A DNA stretch of 64,000 bases from Synaphobranchus kaupii (GCA_029718625.1 CM056380.1:104537893-104601892), one strand, 5' to 3'. Shown: positions 35,573-47,691, counted from the stretch's first letter. The notes: a model not told the origin generated them from the sequence alone. Numbers and translations: made by a program.

Positions 35573-36660
35573 TAAGGTTATTATTTTTCCTGCCAAATTC
35601 ATCAAAAATGCTCCATACCCTCCAATAATTCTCCCCATACCAAACAACATCTGCGATGGCTTTGTAGTTAGTGTGATTGCCTTCGCTGTGGGATGCCCGG
35701 GTTCAAATCCCACCGAGTACCAAAGGTTGCGTTTCTTTTCGGCGACATGCGCTTTCTTGTGCTTTTCACATCTACAAATCTTATTTTCACATTAATGGGG
35801 GAGGAAACACTAAAACACATTTTTTGAGTTAATATCTAGGCATTGCCTCAGATTGAAGGTCTCTTTCATGAATGTCTTCTCAAATTATTCAGCTTACATT
35901 CAGTTTATGATTTGAAGCATATTGATGAAATCTGGTTGCTATACTAGCACTCACATCAAGAGCCAAACTGTAAAGTATTGGCCAAATTGAATCAAATAGT
36001 GACACTATAGAGCACAATATGTATTTTTTTCATTTATAAATTCAAGAAAAATCACTGTTGTGTTTTAAACATTGAAAATTATGTGTCGTGATCAATCAGT
36101 GGGCAGCCACAGGTTATCTGTTATGGCTTAGTGGCAAGAGCAATGGCTTGGTATCTGAGAGACCCGTGTTCAATCCCCACCGTAAGTTACATTTCTTTTC
36201 GATGAAAACAATGCACAGTTTGTTATGCTTTTCACACTTAATAATGTTCTTTTCACTTTATTGCAAAAGTGAAGTGATTTTACGATATTAACTATTCACT
36301 ATTTCACTAGTACTTAAATGAGTGAAACAAATAAAAGTTTTAATACAGTTATTCTTTTTCCTGCCAAATTCTTCATCAAAAATGCTCCATGCCCTCAAAT
36401 AATTCTCATGCAATACAACATCTGCAATGGCTTTGTGATTAGAGTGATTTCCTTTGATGTGGGAGACCTGGGTTCAGGTACCAAAGGTTGCATTTCTTGC
36501 GCTTTCTCATGCTTTTCACATCTGCAAATCTTATTTTCACGTTAATGGGGTAGGAAACACTAAAACACATTTTTTGAGTTAATATCTAGTCATTGCCTCA
36601 GATTGAAGGTCTCTTTCATGAATGTCTTCTCAAATTATTCAGTTTACCAAGAATTAACTG
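35573..36660 (+). repeat. SINE-like tandem repeat, right of the nested insertion
   Basis: Two related units lie in tandem. tRNA-type boxes occur at about 35653-35731 (B box GGTTCAAATCC), 36124-36180 (A box TGGCTTAGTGG, B box with one change) and 36424-36480 (degenerate). The two kinds of head alternate, so the full unit looks like a dimer of about 0.9 kb. Each head is followed by similar sequence 'cttttcacatc..ttattttcac'. Confidence 0.6.
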
Positions 36661-37804
36661 AAGGTGGTGGTCTGAAAACAGTTTGACCTTTTATAGATAT
36701 TCATGTTTAGACACTCATGTCATGCAGCTACATGTGTCTCACGTATACCTTCCGAGACTCGATTGTAAAAGGAAACCAATGTAACATGATTCCAACAAAA
36801 TTACAACCTTTTGCTTGGACCCCGTGCAGTGGCTGCTTTGCAGGTATATTTACATTTTGTTATTTGTGTTGGTCAGGGAGGATACCATTATCGTATTGTG
36901 TTACCTTCCCTTTGAATGCCAACCAGCTGATTTTCTTTGTTTAAAATACTTTTGTTTTGGAAACTGAACAGGTGTCTGAACCAGAAATGTGGCATTTCTC
37001 CAGCAACACATGTCAATACAGGTTTATCTTTGGCACCAACAGCATAATCATTGGCTTTATTGGTAACACTTTACTTGAACCCTTCAACATAAGGCTGACA
37101 TAACACTGCCATACACATGACAGTTTTATTTAGTTATGAAAGAAAATTCAATACATTCACGTCATCCACTCTGAGCAATAAACATTCCTATAAAACCTGT
37201 GCATTTCAAACCCACTTTGAGACTGAGTGCCCATCAAGCAGAGGAGCACCAACTGTTTAGTGAGACAAAAAGAAAGAGCACAATTGTTCTACACAACCGA
37301 TTTCACCTGATTAAATGAATTCAGCTGCACCTTTCCAAAACTTTGAACAACTATGAAAATCAGCTGGAATCTCATGAGGACATGCACTTTTTCTTATTTG
37401 CTTGATCCTTTTTTAAGGCGAGTTATATACAACAAGATGACTATACATTTACAGGTGGGTAAAGAGTTATAGGACCTGTGAAATATTTATTCCTCAAGAA
37501 TAATACTGGCAACAATATAAAGCAGTCACAGTGCCAAATAAAAATTTTCTAATTGAAAGTAGTGTGCAATATCAATAATATCCCATGTTATGAAAGTTAG
37601 GAATTATGTGTTACTACATGTCTATCAATGCACTAACTTCAATTGACAGTTGTCATAACTTAAAAGTGTCGCATTTAAAGTTAATTTTATACTTCAACAG
37701 AATAAAATAGTTATCATATTTCTTCCTCAAACACTATGGCCAGACGGGTGAACTTGTACAGTACCATTCTTTTTCTCTTCCACCTTTCATGTTGGGGAAA
37801 TGAT
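36661..37804. other. No gene recognised
   Basis: Single-copy-looking sequence. The phrase GGTAACACTTTACTTGAA at about 37061 is a common fish repeat end. No open frame with a domain is seen. Confidence 0.45.
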
Positions 37805-38250
37805 GCCACTGTTAGAGAAATGTTCTGTTGAATTGTGAATTTTATGAAGAACTCTGACTGATGGACTGGAAAGACTACATTTCCTTTGTATAAATGCTTT
37901 GTTTTTATTTTATTTGAAGGAAGGGTTGGGGATTTATATTTTAGATTATGTTCTCTTTTTTAAATGGTGTGCAGCACGCCCCTGCTTCCAGGAGTTTGTC
38001 AGTGAACTGGATCATGTGACAGGTTACAGAGGTCACTGAGGTCACACTTTCCTCAGGGATCAAAGAACCCTTCTGCTTGGTGTTGAGAGCTGAATCATCA
38101 AATAACAGTATTCCTTACTACCCTGGAAATTAAGAGAAATATGCATTAACACCTTGCACATTAATAGCCTTATGCCTTAACATATACATGAAGACATCAT
38201 TGAATAAAATCCATTTGCAACCTGCATTGTAAAAGAAGTGGGGCCACATG
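37805..38250 (+). repeat. Old diverged paralogue of block A (43230-44410)
   Basis: It shares, in order, CTGTTAGAGAAATGTT, GACTGATGxACTG, GGGGATTTATATTTTAG, TTTAAATGGTGTGCAGCAC, TTCTGCTTxGxGTT and TTGCACATTAATAxCCTTATG with block A. It lacks both the Harbinger-like element and the LTR-like insert found in both recent copies, so it split off before they arrived. Confidence 0.7.
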
Positions 38251-38417
38251 GCAGGCCTTGGTATAAAACAGTCGTCTCAGGGTCTTAATTACTGAAAGAA
38301 GTGGGAATGTGTGGTTTAGTCTTGGACTAGGAGGCCAGTTTTAATGCAAAAATGACTGGCAGCACAGACCTTGAATATGTGCAACTCTGAAAAGGTTAAT
38401 TTGCAAGCAGTGTCAAG

Positions 38418-38529
38418 TCCCCACAAAACACAGGGTACCGATGTCCCCACAGACCACAAGGTAGTTATGTCCCTACAAAGCACATGCCAGAGATATCCCC
38501 AGAGAACACAGGGCACTAATGTCCCCACA
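38418..38529 (+). repeat. 26-bp tandem repeat, 4.3 copies
   Basis: Four consecutive 26-base units each begin TCCC(C/T)A and end in ATG or ATA, for example TCCCCACAAAACACAGGGTA. A fifth is partial. Units differ at about a quarter of positions, so the array is old. Confidence 0.8.
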
Positions 38530-38910
38530 TTCCCCTACAGTATATTCTCTCATCTATTTTATAGCTGAAATCACTCAATCAGGGTAAACCATGCAATTTT
38601 TCTCTTTATTCTCATCTCTCTTAATAAAACGGTTGGTGCTCCTCTGCTTTGATGCTCCGTATGTTGCTAAGTGGGTTTGATTGAAAAAGGCTGCTCCTCC
38701 ACATGCCAGATGCAATACAAACAGAGCATCACTCTCACAAACTCTTCTGGAGAGGTTGCAGGTCCTTGTGGAACTTCTTCCCCATCTCTGCACGTAAGCA
38801 TGATCCACCCACAACAAGTGACACATTCTTATTGACAATCATGTGACTGTGACATTTCTTTATTTGACCCCTCCCTGCTGGAAGCTGGGCAACCACATGT
38901 GCTTATCAAG

Positions 38911-39028
38911 ACTATATAGAAAAGTATTGCCTATACTCAGGCTAGTATAACCAAGGCATTCTTTGATTGAATTCCCCAAGTTTTTCTGTATATGTACAAG
39001 AATGGCAGCAAATACACAAATAAACAAG
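38911..39028 (+). promoter_or_regulatory. Candidate promoter and nine-codon first exon
   Basis: A TATA-like ACTATATAGAAAAG at about 38909 is followed 80 bases later by ATG at 39002. The exon reads MAANTQINK and ends exactly at GTAAGT (39029). Such a short coding first exon is common in fish genes, but no matching second exon was found in the window. Chance is possible. Confidence 0.3.
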
Positions 39029-39490
39029 GTAAGTCAGAATAAATTTACTATTTCTCTTCATTAAATATTTTACAGCAAGAATAATACAGATATAAAAAAT
39101 GGATGGCTCAGAACTTTCTCATGTTAAATTAGATAAAAACTGAAGTCATGCTACTGGATACCAAGCAATAATGAGATTTGAATCACGCAAGTCTGGGTCC
39201 CTGGATACCTTTTGAGTCAAAGCTGGGTTTTGACAAACTCATTAAAAAGACATGTCAGATGTGCTAATACTATCAAAGAAAGAAATATGGAAATAGACAC
39301 AAGTGGCCATTGCAGAGTTCTAGTCTGAATCGGTTTAGGAAAAATGACTTTAAAGTATAAAATGTTTGTTCCAAACAGTAGAAACGTAAATTGAGTATCA
39401 GGAAACCTTGCCTTGTTATCCTTTATAAAAACTATGCCATAAGTATACTCAACTAATTCCCAGATAGTGCACTTTCACTTTACCTTCCAG

Positions 39491-40791
39491 GGGCCCTATC
39501 TTAGCGATCTTGGCGCTTAGTCTAAGCGCATGGCGCTAAGTCCATTTAGGGCGTGTCCAAGTCCACTTTTGCTATTTTAGCGGCGTGTTTTTTGGGCGCT
39601 AAGCACGGCGCAAGGTGCAACTGGGCTGAACCTAGTCTCTTCATTAATTATAGGTGTGTCTTGGGCGTGACATCCAATAAACCAATCAAAATGTCATATC
39701 CCATTCCCTTTCAAAGCCTGCTTTTCCACCTTGGCGGATTGCTTATGATGGCGAAACAGACATGCTCGTGCGTGTTTAGTGCGATCAAGGAATAGGCTAT
39801 ATGGATCAGTAGCAGTAGTAGTATTATGAGTTCCCGGTAATTCCTGACAGTGCTGTTTACAAAATATACGCTGGTAAATTTTGTTAAAAGCACCTGCAAC
39901 AGCTGAGAATAAGCGACCAATTGCTTCCTTCTCACCTTAGAAAACGCCAAATTAGCCTGCTTGTTTAACGAATTTCGTTTGATTATGCAATTAACTCATG
40001 TTCAAGCTTCATCCGAAGTTCATTAGGCTACCTGCATTCTAATTTTGATTAATAACATTTTGCATTAATGATGACACTAAATACATCAAATCTGTCAGGT
40101 TGGCAACCCATAGGTTCAGCATATTTTCCCTTGTTTTATAATGTTCTGCTTATGGAAATGTGACCAACCTGTTTTACTGGTAGCGTAATACTTTAAAACG
40201 ATTCACTTTCCCAGGAAGACCGTGAAAAGTGCGATGTACAGCAGGGGAAACAGACCTGCTCCTGTAAAGCGAACATGCAGATAATGGAATCAAAATTAAT
40301 TGTAAATTAATTGTGTAACGTGCTGCAAATTTCGTTTCTAATTAGACGCTCTTTAAAATCTTTTGTTCAGTTATGGACTAACAGGTGAAATCAGCGGGGT
40401 TTTAATAACCTTGTCCATAAAATATGAAGGACGAAGAATAGCTATGGTTAGCCTACAATTCAGTTAACATGATGACATTTATCTCCCTTTTTTAACCATA
40501 GTCTATCGAAAAAAACATTATGCACAGCGAGTTCGCTGTAGCCTAGGCTATTTGAAAAACCATAAAAGCAATATTCACTGGACAAGGTTTTGAACTTTTT
40601 TCAGTCACAAACCATTCTATTTACTTACAGGCTGCATTCCTAGATAAACAGTGCTGTATTGTAATGACATCTGAAGCACATTTTCAGAACGCAAATGTCC
40701 GTCTATTGCAGTAGGCGAGTTTTCCATTGAATGACAATTCACGCATTAGGTGCAAATGACCTGAGGGAAAGGTATGTGGACCTATGGAACC

Positions 40792-40839
<48 letters not shown>

Positions 40840-41082
40840 GCATTTTTTATATAGCCTACACAATAATAATATTTCACACTGTGATCTAGATATTTTAGTC
40901 ATGCTTGTGCACACCCCTGTGTGTAACAGACAGGAGGGTATGCGCGTTGTGCACACGCCTATGTAGACGCACTTATATGCGCCGTTAAAATAATATGTAA
41001 ACAACTGCGACATGACTTTAGACCAGGTTTGTTGTGGTTCTAGTGCAAGCGCTTTCTGCTGGCTCAAGATAGCAATACGCCG
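39491..41082 (-). mobile_element. Harbinger-like element copy 3, truncated
   Basis: The element starts with GGGCCCTATCTT at 39491 in reverse orientation and matches copies 2 and 5. It breaks off at about 41082, where the family would continue for ~270 bases. A (TTA)n tract has grown at 40793-40838. An internal piece near 40755 is deleted relative to the other copies. Confidence 0.85.
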
Positions 41083-41215
41083 CGCCTCTGTTTCTGGCTG
41101 CGCATGGCCGCGCCTCTGTTTCTGGCTGCATGCCACGGTCTCCTTCTGGCCTTGTTTGTCCTGTTTATGTCTCGCATCCTAAATGCACCATCCAAAATTA
41201 TGTACGACCAACAAC
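41083..41215 (+). other. Short duplicated GC-rich sequence before assembly gap
   Basis: CGCGCCTCTGTTTCTGGCTG occurs twice, 24 bases apart (41083 and 41110). The second copy lies in an open frame starting at 41104 (MAAPLFLAACHGLLLALFV), hydrophobic and cut by the gap. It may be a signal-peptide-bearing start or chance; it cannot be judged. Confidence 0.3.
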
Positions 41216-41715
41216 NNNNNNNNNNNNNNNNNNNNNNNNNNNNNNNNNNNNNNNNNNNNNNNNNNNNNNNNNNNNNNNNNNNNNNNNNNNNNNNNNNNNN
41301 NNNNNNNNNNNNNNNNNNNNNNNNNNNNNNNNNNNNNNNNNNNNNNNNNNNNNNNNNNNNNNNNNNNNNNNNNNNNNNNNNNNNNNNNNNNNNNNNNNNN
41401 NNNNNNNNNNNNNNNNNNNNNNNNNNNNNNNNNNNNNNNNNNNNNNNNNNNNNNNNNNNNNNNNNNNNNNNNNNNNNNNNNNNNNNNNNNNNNNNNNNNN
41501 NNNNNNNNNNNNNNNNNNNNNNNNNNNNNNNNNNNNNNNNNNNNNNNNNNNNNNNNNNNNNNNNNNNNNNNNNNNNNNNNNNNNNNNNNNNNNNNNNNNN
41601 NNNNNNNNNNNNNNNNNNNNNNNNNNNNNNNNNNNNNNNNNNNNNNNNNNNNNNNNNNNNNNNNNNNNNNNNNNNNNNNNNNNNNNNNNNNNNNNNNNNN
41701 NNNNNNNNNNNNNNN
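41216..41715. other. Assembly gap, 500 N
   Basis: Exactly 500 N bases, most likely a placeholder of unknown true length. It coincides with the left border of duplicated block A. Confidence 0.98.
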
Positions 41716-41967
41716 ACAAAGAATAAAACTCAGACATTGCTGGATGAATTACGGGGAATTCCACCAAAAAACAACATTAACCTTATTTAACAGATCAAGG
41801 CACAACTGATTAAGCCTCCCTTTGTGGCTGGCCAAAACAATCTGTGAACGGAAATATTGACTGCTAAAGTTACACATTCGGTACCCTTCCTCCAAAAACT
41901 ACAATGCCCATGCGCTAAATCATGCTGAAGGAGGCGTGACCAAACTCACGGAAAGGGAGAGAGAGGC

Positions 41968-42125
41968 TATGTCCAAATCAGAGCCCTAGTTGTGTCCTGT
42001 GTAGCCTACTAGCATACTGTATAGCTACTGCTCACTGTTTTGTCACGTACTTAACAGCTTTTTTTTAAAAGTTACTCAACTGGCATACTCAATATAGTAG
42101 GCAAGTGCACTGATTTGGACACGGC
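41968..42125. mobile_element. Small MITE-like inverted repeat in block A
   Basis: GCTATGTCCAAATCAG at the left and CTGATTTGGACACGGCC at the right form short TIRs. A T-run sits inside. It is present in both A copies (60858-61020 in copy 2). Class unknown. Confidence 0.5.
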
Positions 42126-43037
42126 CAGAGAGGCCGTGAACCTGTTGTTGCAACTGTAAACAGTATTGTGAGCTTGCTCAAAGAGTTAGCTAAGTTACCA
42201 ATTCCATGCACTGGATGACAACACCTTACGAGAAATTTTGCTTAAGTCGCAGGCGGAACGCTACCGTTTTGAGCCCAAATACATGGTTGAGGAGATTAGC
42301 TGAAGTCGTAAGGCGGCAGCCGAAGCTCCTGCTACGTGCAGCCTTGGGTAAAACTGACTGGTGGTGGACTGGAAGTAGAAATGAGTAACGAGTAAATGTC
42401 GCAGGCAGACTTGGCTAGGCTAGATAATGTTTTCACTATACCAAAAGTAGATAAATGAAGGGCCGTTTCCTAAATAAAACTTAACTGTATTTCCCATGTT
42501 TTTCTCTGGCGACTCCAGCTAATAGCGGTGACATTTTTTCAGTAGAACTGTGAGTGACGTTAGCCCCTCAGTTTGTATTCTGTAGGAGTGGCAACCTGTG
42601 ACAGGCGTTGTCTGACACCCGCCCATAAACTGTAAACCCCTGGCCGTTGTAGTCTACAGTAAAACACGTACCTGGAGCATGCACAGTAGTTTGGGATTAT
42701 ATCTCTGCTCTCACTACAGGTAGAGAGTTGGCAAAATTCTCATTTTAATCAGGACAGCTACTCTTCTAGAAATCAAACAGCATTTTTCAAAATAATGTAG
42801 GGACGCCCAATTTTGTATATTAATTCAGGCTAATCCGCAAAAAAATTTTAATACATGTATCTTTTCCATTTTAACACGCAGTCGTCTTTGCACCTCGTCA
42901 CCTTGGACGATGTTTTGCAGGTGGTAACAGTTTTACATGCAAACCTTTAGTAAATCTACCCCCAAGTATTCAGTATTTTAAACTGCTTTGGCTGTTTTTC
43001 ATAATTTTCATTGTATGAAACTGTATTTACACTTCAG

Positions 43038-43103
43038 GTCCAAACATTTTGTTGGAAGATGAAAGAAGACAATGAAGATAAGGAAGAACAGATGGTGGTG
43101 TGA
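43038..43103 (+). CDS. Candidate terminal exon in block A, copy 1
   Basis: After TTTACACTTCAG, 21 codons and TGA read VQTFCWKMKEDNEDKEEQMVV. The copy at 61892-61957 is the same. The acidic tail and acceptor look like a last coding exon, but no upstream exon was linked to it. It is not recognised. Confidence 0.3.
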   Translation, partial: VQTFCWKMKEDNEDKEEQMVV

Positions 43104-43246
43104 TCCAAATTAGAAGGTGGGAAAGGTGAAACACAAGCTCTTCTAAAATGGCAGGGCCTCAGGAGGGTGGCAGGGGAAGAGTTATATCTTTAAAGGAGAT
43201 AGTTATATGGAAAATCCAAATAAGTGATTGCTGTTAGAGAGATGTT

Positions 43247-43732
43247 GGGCCCTATCTTACACCCGGCGCTAACCCAAATGCAAGTGTCTTTGCTATCTTA
43301 CACCCGGTGCATGGTTCATTATAACGCCTTGCATTCACGTCATTTAAATACCATGTATTCTTGCGCCCATTACAAGTGAACTGGGCGTGTTGGTCTTAAA
43401 ATAAGGAGTGGCCAGGATTATTAGTCCGAATAATATTGATCATACTATTGATCCATTTAGTCTATTCCTTGATCGCACTAAACACGCACAAGCATGTCTG
43501 TTTCGCCATCAAGCAATCCGCCAAGGTGGAAAAGCAGGCTTTTAAAGGGAATGGGATATGACATGTTAATTGTTTTATTGCATGTCACGCCCAAGACACA
43601 CCTATAATTAATGAAGAGACTAGGTTCAGCCCATTTGCACGTTGCGCCGTGCTTAGCGCGACTTGGACACGCCCTAAATGGACTTTACGCAATGCGCTAA
43701 GACCAAGCGCCAAGATCGCCAAGATGGAGCCC
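43247..43732. mobile_element. Harbinger-like element copy 4, internally deleted
   Basis: It has GGGCCCTATCTTAC at the left and a slightly changed right end (AAGATGGAGCCC). The middle ~1.5 kb of the family is deleted. The older paralogue at 37805 has an empty site here. Confidence 0.85.
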
Positions 43733-43894
43733 ATTGTGTTAAATGATTTTACAAAGAGGCCTGACTGATGAACTGTAAAAACTGATTTTCTCCTCTCCAT
43801 AACCAGAGCTTTCTGAAAATGGGGTGGGGGGGGGGGCAAACATTTTTATATTATTTGAATGAGGGGTGGTGATTTATATTTTAGGTTACAGGGC

Positions 43895-44159
43895 TGTGGC
43901 AGGGCTCCATCTGGCAGAGGGAATCTGGGGCCACGCCTACTGGTTAAGTAGGCACACACACCTGGGCGGCATTAACTAATCAGCCCAGGGCTTAAAAGTG
44001 TGTCTTTTCCACAGTAGGAGTGTGTGTGGGCACTTTTAGCATACTCAAAATTAACATACTATGCACTAGAAACATACTGCATACTGGAAAGAACTCGCTC
44101 TCTCAATAAAGTCCTGCTATTCTGTCCCTCCCAGGGGTTTATTGTTGTGGCATGTTACA
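43895..44159 (+). mobile_element. Solo LTR-like insert in block A
   Basis: The insert begins TGTGGCAGGGC and ends near ATGTTACA, with an AATAAA at about 44105 shortly before the end, as in retroelement LTRs. It is missing from the older paralogue, which runs straight from TTATATTTTAG to TCTCxTTTTTTAAATGG. A clean target duplication could not be read. Confidence 0.45.
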
Positions 44160-45182
44160 GTTATGTGACAGTTATGTGACAGTTAGTCTCCTTTTTAAAT
44201 GGTGTGCAGCACCCCCTGCTTCCATGGAGTGTGTTAGTTCTTATACAGTTCTATGGTTGGTACACTGAAACCTTCTGCTTAGAGTTCAGAGCTGAATCAA
44301 CAAATAACCATATTCTTTAATGCCGTGGAATATGGTAAACAGCCATACGCATTAACACGTTTCCATATGCAGTAACACTTTGCACATTAATAACCTTATG
44401 CCTTATACTAAGGCCCCATCTATTCAACATTGGGAGGACCAAATGTGACCTTGGGTGGAGCATGAGGGTGTATTTAAAAAACAAAAGGTGAAATACATTT
44501 TTAGAAGTTTTAGGTGAATCTGAGTGGTGGTAAGCATATCATTTCTACAATAACATGATAATAATATTTATTTCAGAACTTCTATTGATTTGAATTTATT
44601 CTTTGTTGCCAAAAATATATATATTTCTTTTAAAAAGCTGATTATGATGGTAGCCATAGCAACTACTAGTTTGATATTGAGACAGTAAGTATAGGATCAA
44701 CAGGAGCGTAGGTAGTCTACTGGTAATTATGGCTCTGCTCTCAGCCTGAAATTAAGCAGCATGTCACCCACAGAAATCTATGTATTGGAACATGAAGACT
44801 ACATGTTGAGTCCATGGTTCAGTGAATAGTTTATTTACATATCTACAGTATTTAAAGATGATTATTAAAACATTATTATTAAAAAAAACAATGACTTGCC
44901 AAAAACAATGGGGATATCAAATTCCATTGACTGTGTTCAGTGATATGATGTCATCTCCAATTTAAATTGATTGGCCATGCAATTCAAGGATAACAGTAGG
45001 AAGCTGGGCAAATCTGGCATTATTGGCTATCTAAAGCATAGATTCCAGTTTTTTTGGTCTTATACTTTCATGGTAAGAAACCATCATGTAAATTTGTGTG
45101 ACTATCCCATTAACTTTCAAAAGTTTCTCCTTTCACACTCACCTCCATGTCACTTGCTCCTTGCATCAGGCTTTGGAATACC

Positions 45183-45352
45183 TGTGTGTGTGTATTAATG
45201 TGTGTGTGTTAATGTGTGTGTATTAATGTGTGTGTGTTAATGTGTGTGTATTAATGTGTGTGTGTTAATGTGTGTGTGTTAATGCATGTGTGTTAATGCG
45301 TGTGTGTTAATGTGTGTGTATTAATGTGTGTGTGTTAATGTGTGTGTGTTTG
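45183..45352 (+). repeat. 14-bp minisatellite (TGTGTGTGTTAATG)n
   Basis: About 12 units alternate between TGTGTGTGTTAATG and TGTGTGTATTAATG. The inverted copy at 57257-57655 has more than twice as many units. Confidence 0.92.
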
Positions 45353-46024
45353 TCTATCCTTATTTTGCAGACTAGGCACCTCCTGCGTCACCTTCGGTGA
45401 TACTCAGAACTAAAGGAGGCTCGGCAGATCTGACTGATCACCGCTGTCAGGGCCAATCAGACCACCTCTATCTCCAGTCGCAAAATGTCCTTCGCTTGAG
45501 ATAACACTTACACTGACACCTACACAACCACGCTCTAATCGACCCTGGAGAGGAGCTGAACACACAGCGCTCCAGGCAAGAAACTCTGGGCATATAGCCA
45601 AAGCCACTTTATGCATTATATAATCATATACTGTAATTATAAATAATATAAATATTATTATATATTTATTATAAATTATATAAATTATAAATCATCTGTA
45701 AGTAGAAAGAACCCAGTAAAAGAAGGAAATTATTCTGTACTATGTGTGTGATTTGTTATTTGCAAGTTGAATTACTTGAATCTTTAAAATAGCTAAATTG
45801 TTGCTTCTGATTCACTTCTTTGATTAAGTTACTTTATGCATTATGTAATTATATATACCTATAATCCTTTAATATCTTTATTTCATATTTTAAATAATCT
45901 GTAAGTAGAAAGAACCCAGTAAAAGAAGGAAATGATTCTGTAGTATGTGTGTGATTTGTTATTTGCAAGTTGAATTACTTGAATCTTTTAAAATAGCTAA
46001 ATTGTTGCTTGAACTTTAGTCTGA

Positions 46025-46480
46025 TTCACTTCTAATTCATTTGATCTAGGGCATAATGAATGTTTGTTCTGCTGGGACTGAGAGTAGGTGGGGGAGAGGA
46101 GAAAATCCCCCACAATTCCTCTAATCACTCCTGTGGGCAAAGTTGTGGCTCATGACATGATATAATATTCTTAGTTCATCAATACCCTGTGACCAATGAA
46201 CAGATGATCCTACATATTCCTCCTCCTTGTTTGCGCTAGTATAAAGACTTCACTCACAACAAGTTTTGAGAACCTTCACGGAATGCTTATAGAGCTGACG
46301 CGTTGCTTCTCCCAGTGCTGTTGTTATTCATTTTATTTTTCTTCTTTAATAAAATGTGCCCTTTTTCAGCTCGGTCTGGAATTTATTTAGAGAATTGCAA
46401 AGTTACATTTTTACCCTTCAGTTTCCTTGCTTAATCACTTTGTTCAGGCCCCCTAGTGGCATAGACCCTGGGGTCTACAT
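46025..46480 (+). promoter_or_regulatory. LTR-like region with TATA box and poly(A) signal
   Basis: AGTATAAAGACTT at about 46238 and TTAATAAAATG at about 46347 lie 110 bases apart, as in the U3-R-U5 of an LTR. The copy at 56414-56770 preserves both. The ends and target duplication were not resolved, so a host promoter cannot be excluded. Confidence 0.4.
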
Positions 46481-46937
46481 CACAAACATCCTACTTTACC
46501 ACATCAGAAAGCATGGTATCATGGAAAACTGCATATCATCTTCATCAGTGCCATTTGGGCTATTATCGGGCAAAATAGGAAGTTTCTACATGCCACCGTT
46601 CTTCCGTATTTCATAAAAGTATCTCAACCACTCTAAAGTGTGATTTACATGGGCGTGCGTCTGGTTGAAGATATTGGACATTATTTAGAAGTTGGCTACA
46701 TTTCTTTCACCACCAAAATTGTATAGATCACAGCAATAGTAAATATTGGCAGTTAATATCATGAAACTAATTGTAATTGACAGCCTTATCATCCAAAAAG
46801 AACACATTCTAAGCTTTCCAAAGAGGTACAAGATGAGTCTTTGGACAGTTGTGACCGATTGTCAGAGTTGTGCGTGTCACGAGCGTATTATCAGAACAGC
46901 ATCATCAATAAGCGCCTGTGTCTCTTATTTTGTGCAG

Positions 46938-47076
46938 GAAAGCATGTCAGAAATATTTTTTGTACAATGGCGAAGCACCAAAAGGATTTTCCATGCTTGA
47001 GTTGTGTGCTGCTGCTGAATTGCGTAGTCGCCCTCTGGATTCAGATGAGGAGATTGACATCCATGACTTCATCTGA
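46938..47076 (+). CDS. Conserved open segment in block B (unknown)
   Basis: Behind an acceptor-like TTATTTTGTGCAG, 45 codons stay open to TGA, with KYFLYNGEAPKGFSMLELCA and an acidic end SDEEIDIHDF. The inverted copy at 55299-55437 has the same length and frame with a few replacements. No domain is recognised. It may be a transposon-derived exon. Confidence 0.3.
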
Positions 47077-47237
47077 ACCAGAAACCATGGATTCCATAGC
47101 ATGTGTGTACAAAGTATGTATGCGTGTTGCATTTTTTATACTGTATGTACTATCAATACAACACGTATGTTTTTCCGGTGTTGTATTGGTAGTAGTATAG
47201 CAAGCTAGCCACAGAAAGGTGGCTAGGTTGTGTTATA

Positions 47238-47474
47238 TTGTTTATGATGTCACAAAGTTTTACAGTAGTGGCGCCGAATTCAGAATTAATACAATTTCTT
47301 AAACTTTTGACTGCAATATTACATACAATGTTTTCACCGAACTCAGAAGCACCTGATGATAATGAGGATGGCCTCCCTTTAGTCATATCAGACTTTTATC
47401 TATCAACGAATCTGATCAATTTTGAACCTTCCAGTATACCGTATAGACCTGCAGCTATAATTAACTACCAGTGA
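47238..47474 (+). CDS. Second conserved open segment in block B (unknown)
   Basis: The C-terminal half contains DDNEDGLPLVISDFYLS and ends INYQ. In the inverted copy (54908-55114, minus) the matching part is open to the same stop. Open frame in both copies is weak evidence at such short divergence. There is no recognised family. Confidence 0.25.
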   Translation: MFMMSQSFTVVAPNSELIQFLKLLTAILHTMFSPNSEAPDDNEDGLPLVISDFYLSTNLINFEPSSIPYRPAAIINYQ

Positions 47475-47691
47475 TGTAGATCAGCATGACACAACGCATC
47501 TGGAAACAAGCTGGAAACAAGGGAACCGGGAGGCACAGTTCTAGTGAGGTAAGCTTCAAGACTCACATAAACATATAAAATCGATATTGAAGTTTAAGAA
47601 ATAACCAGGCGTTCCCCTTTAACTGGGCCATTCTTATGGAGCTCAAGAACTGACCAAAGTATTTGAATTAGAATTTAGTATATTTGAATTA

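Larger units (their letters stand above)
41716..45172 (+). repeat. Duplicated block A, copy 1
   Basis: It matches 60601-64000 in direct orientation almost base for base, including the same Harbinger-like element (43247 and 62101) and LTR-like insert. Copy 2 lacks about 38 bases near 42455 and about 35 near 44295. The true left border is hidden in the gap. Both copies continue into block B. Confidence 0.93.
44661..47630 (+). repeat. Block B, left arm of a large inverted repeat
   Basis: The arm matches the reverse complement of 54757-58022. Its outer end also overlaps block A, so a third direct copy begins at about 63480 and leaves the window. It contains a 14-bp minisatellite, an LTR-like promoter region and two conserved short frames. 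Confidence 0.92.

Noticed and set aside
41104..41809. Long open frames across the N run
   Set aside because: They are created by translating N; only the flanking bases are real.
46841..47200. 119-codon Cys-rich frame
   Set aside because: It overlaps the better-supported segment in another frame, and its mirror in B' shows replacements throughout.
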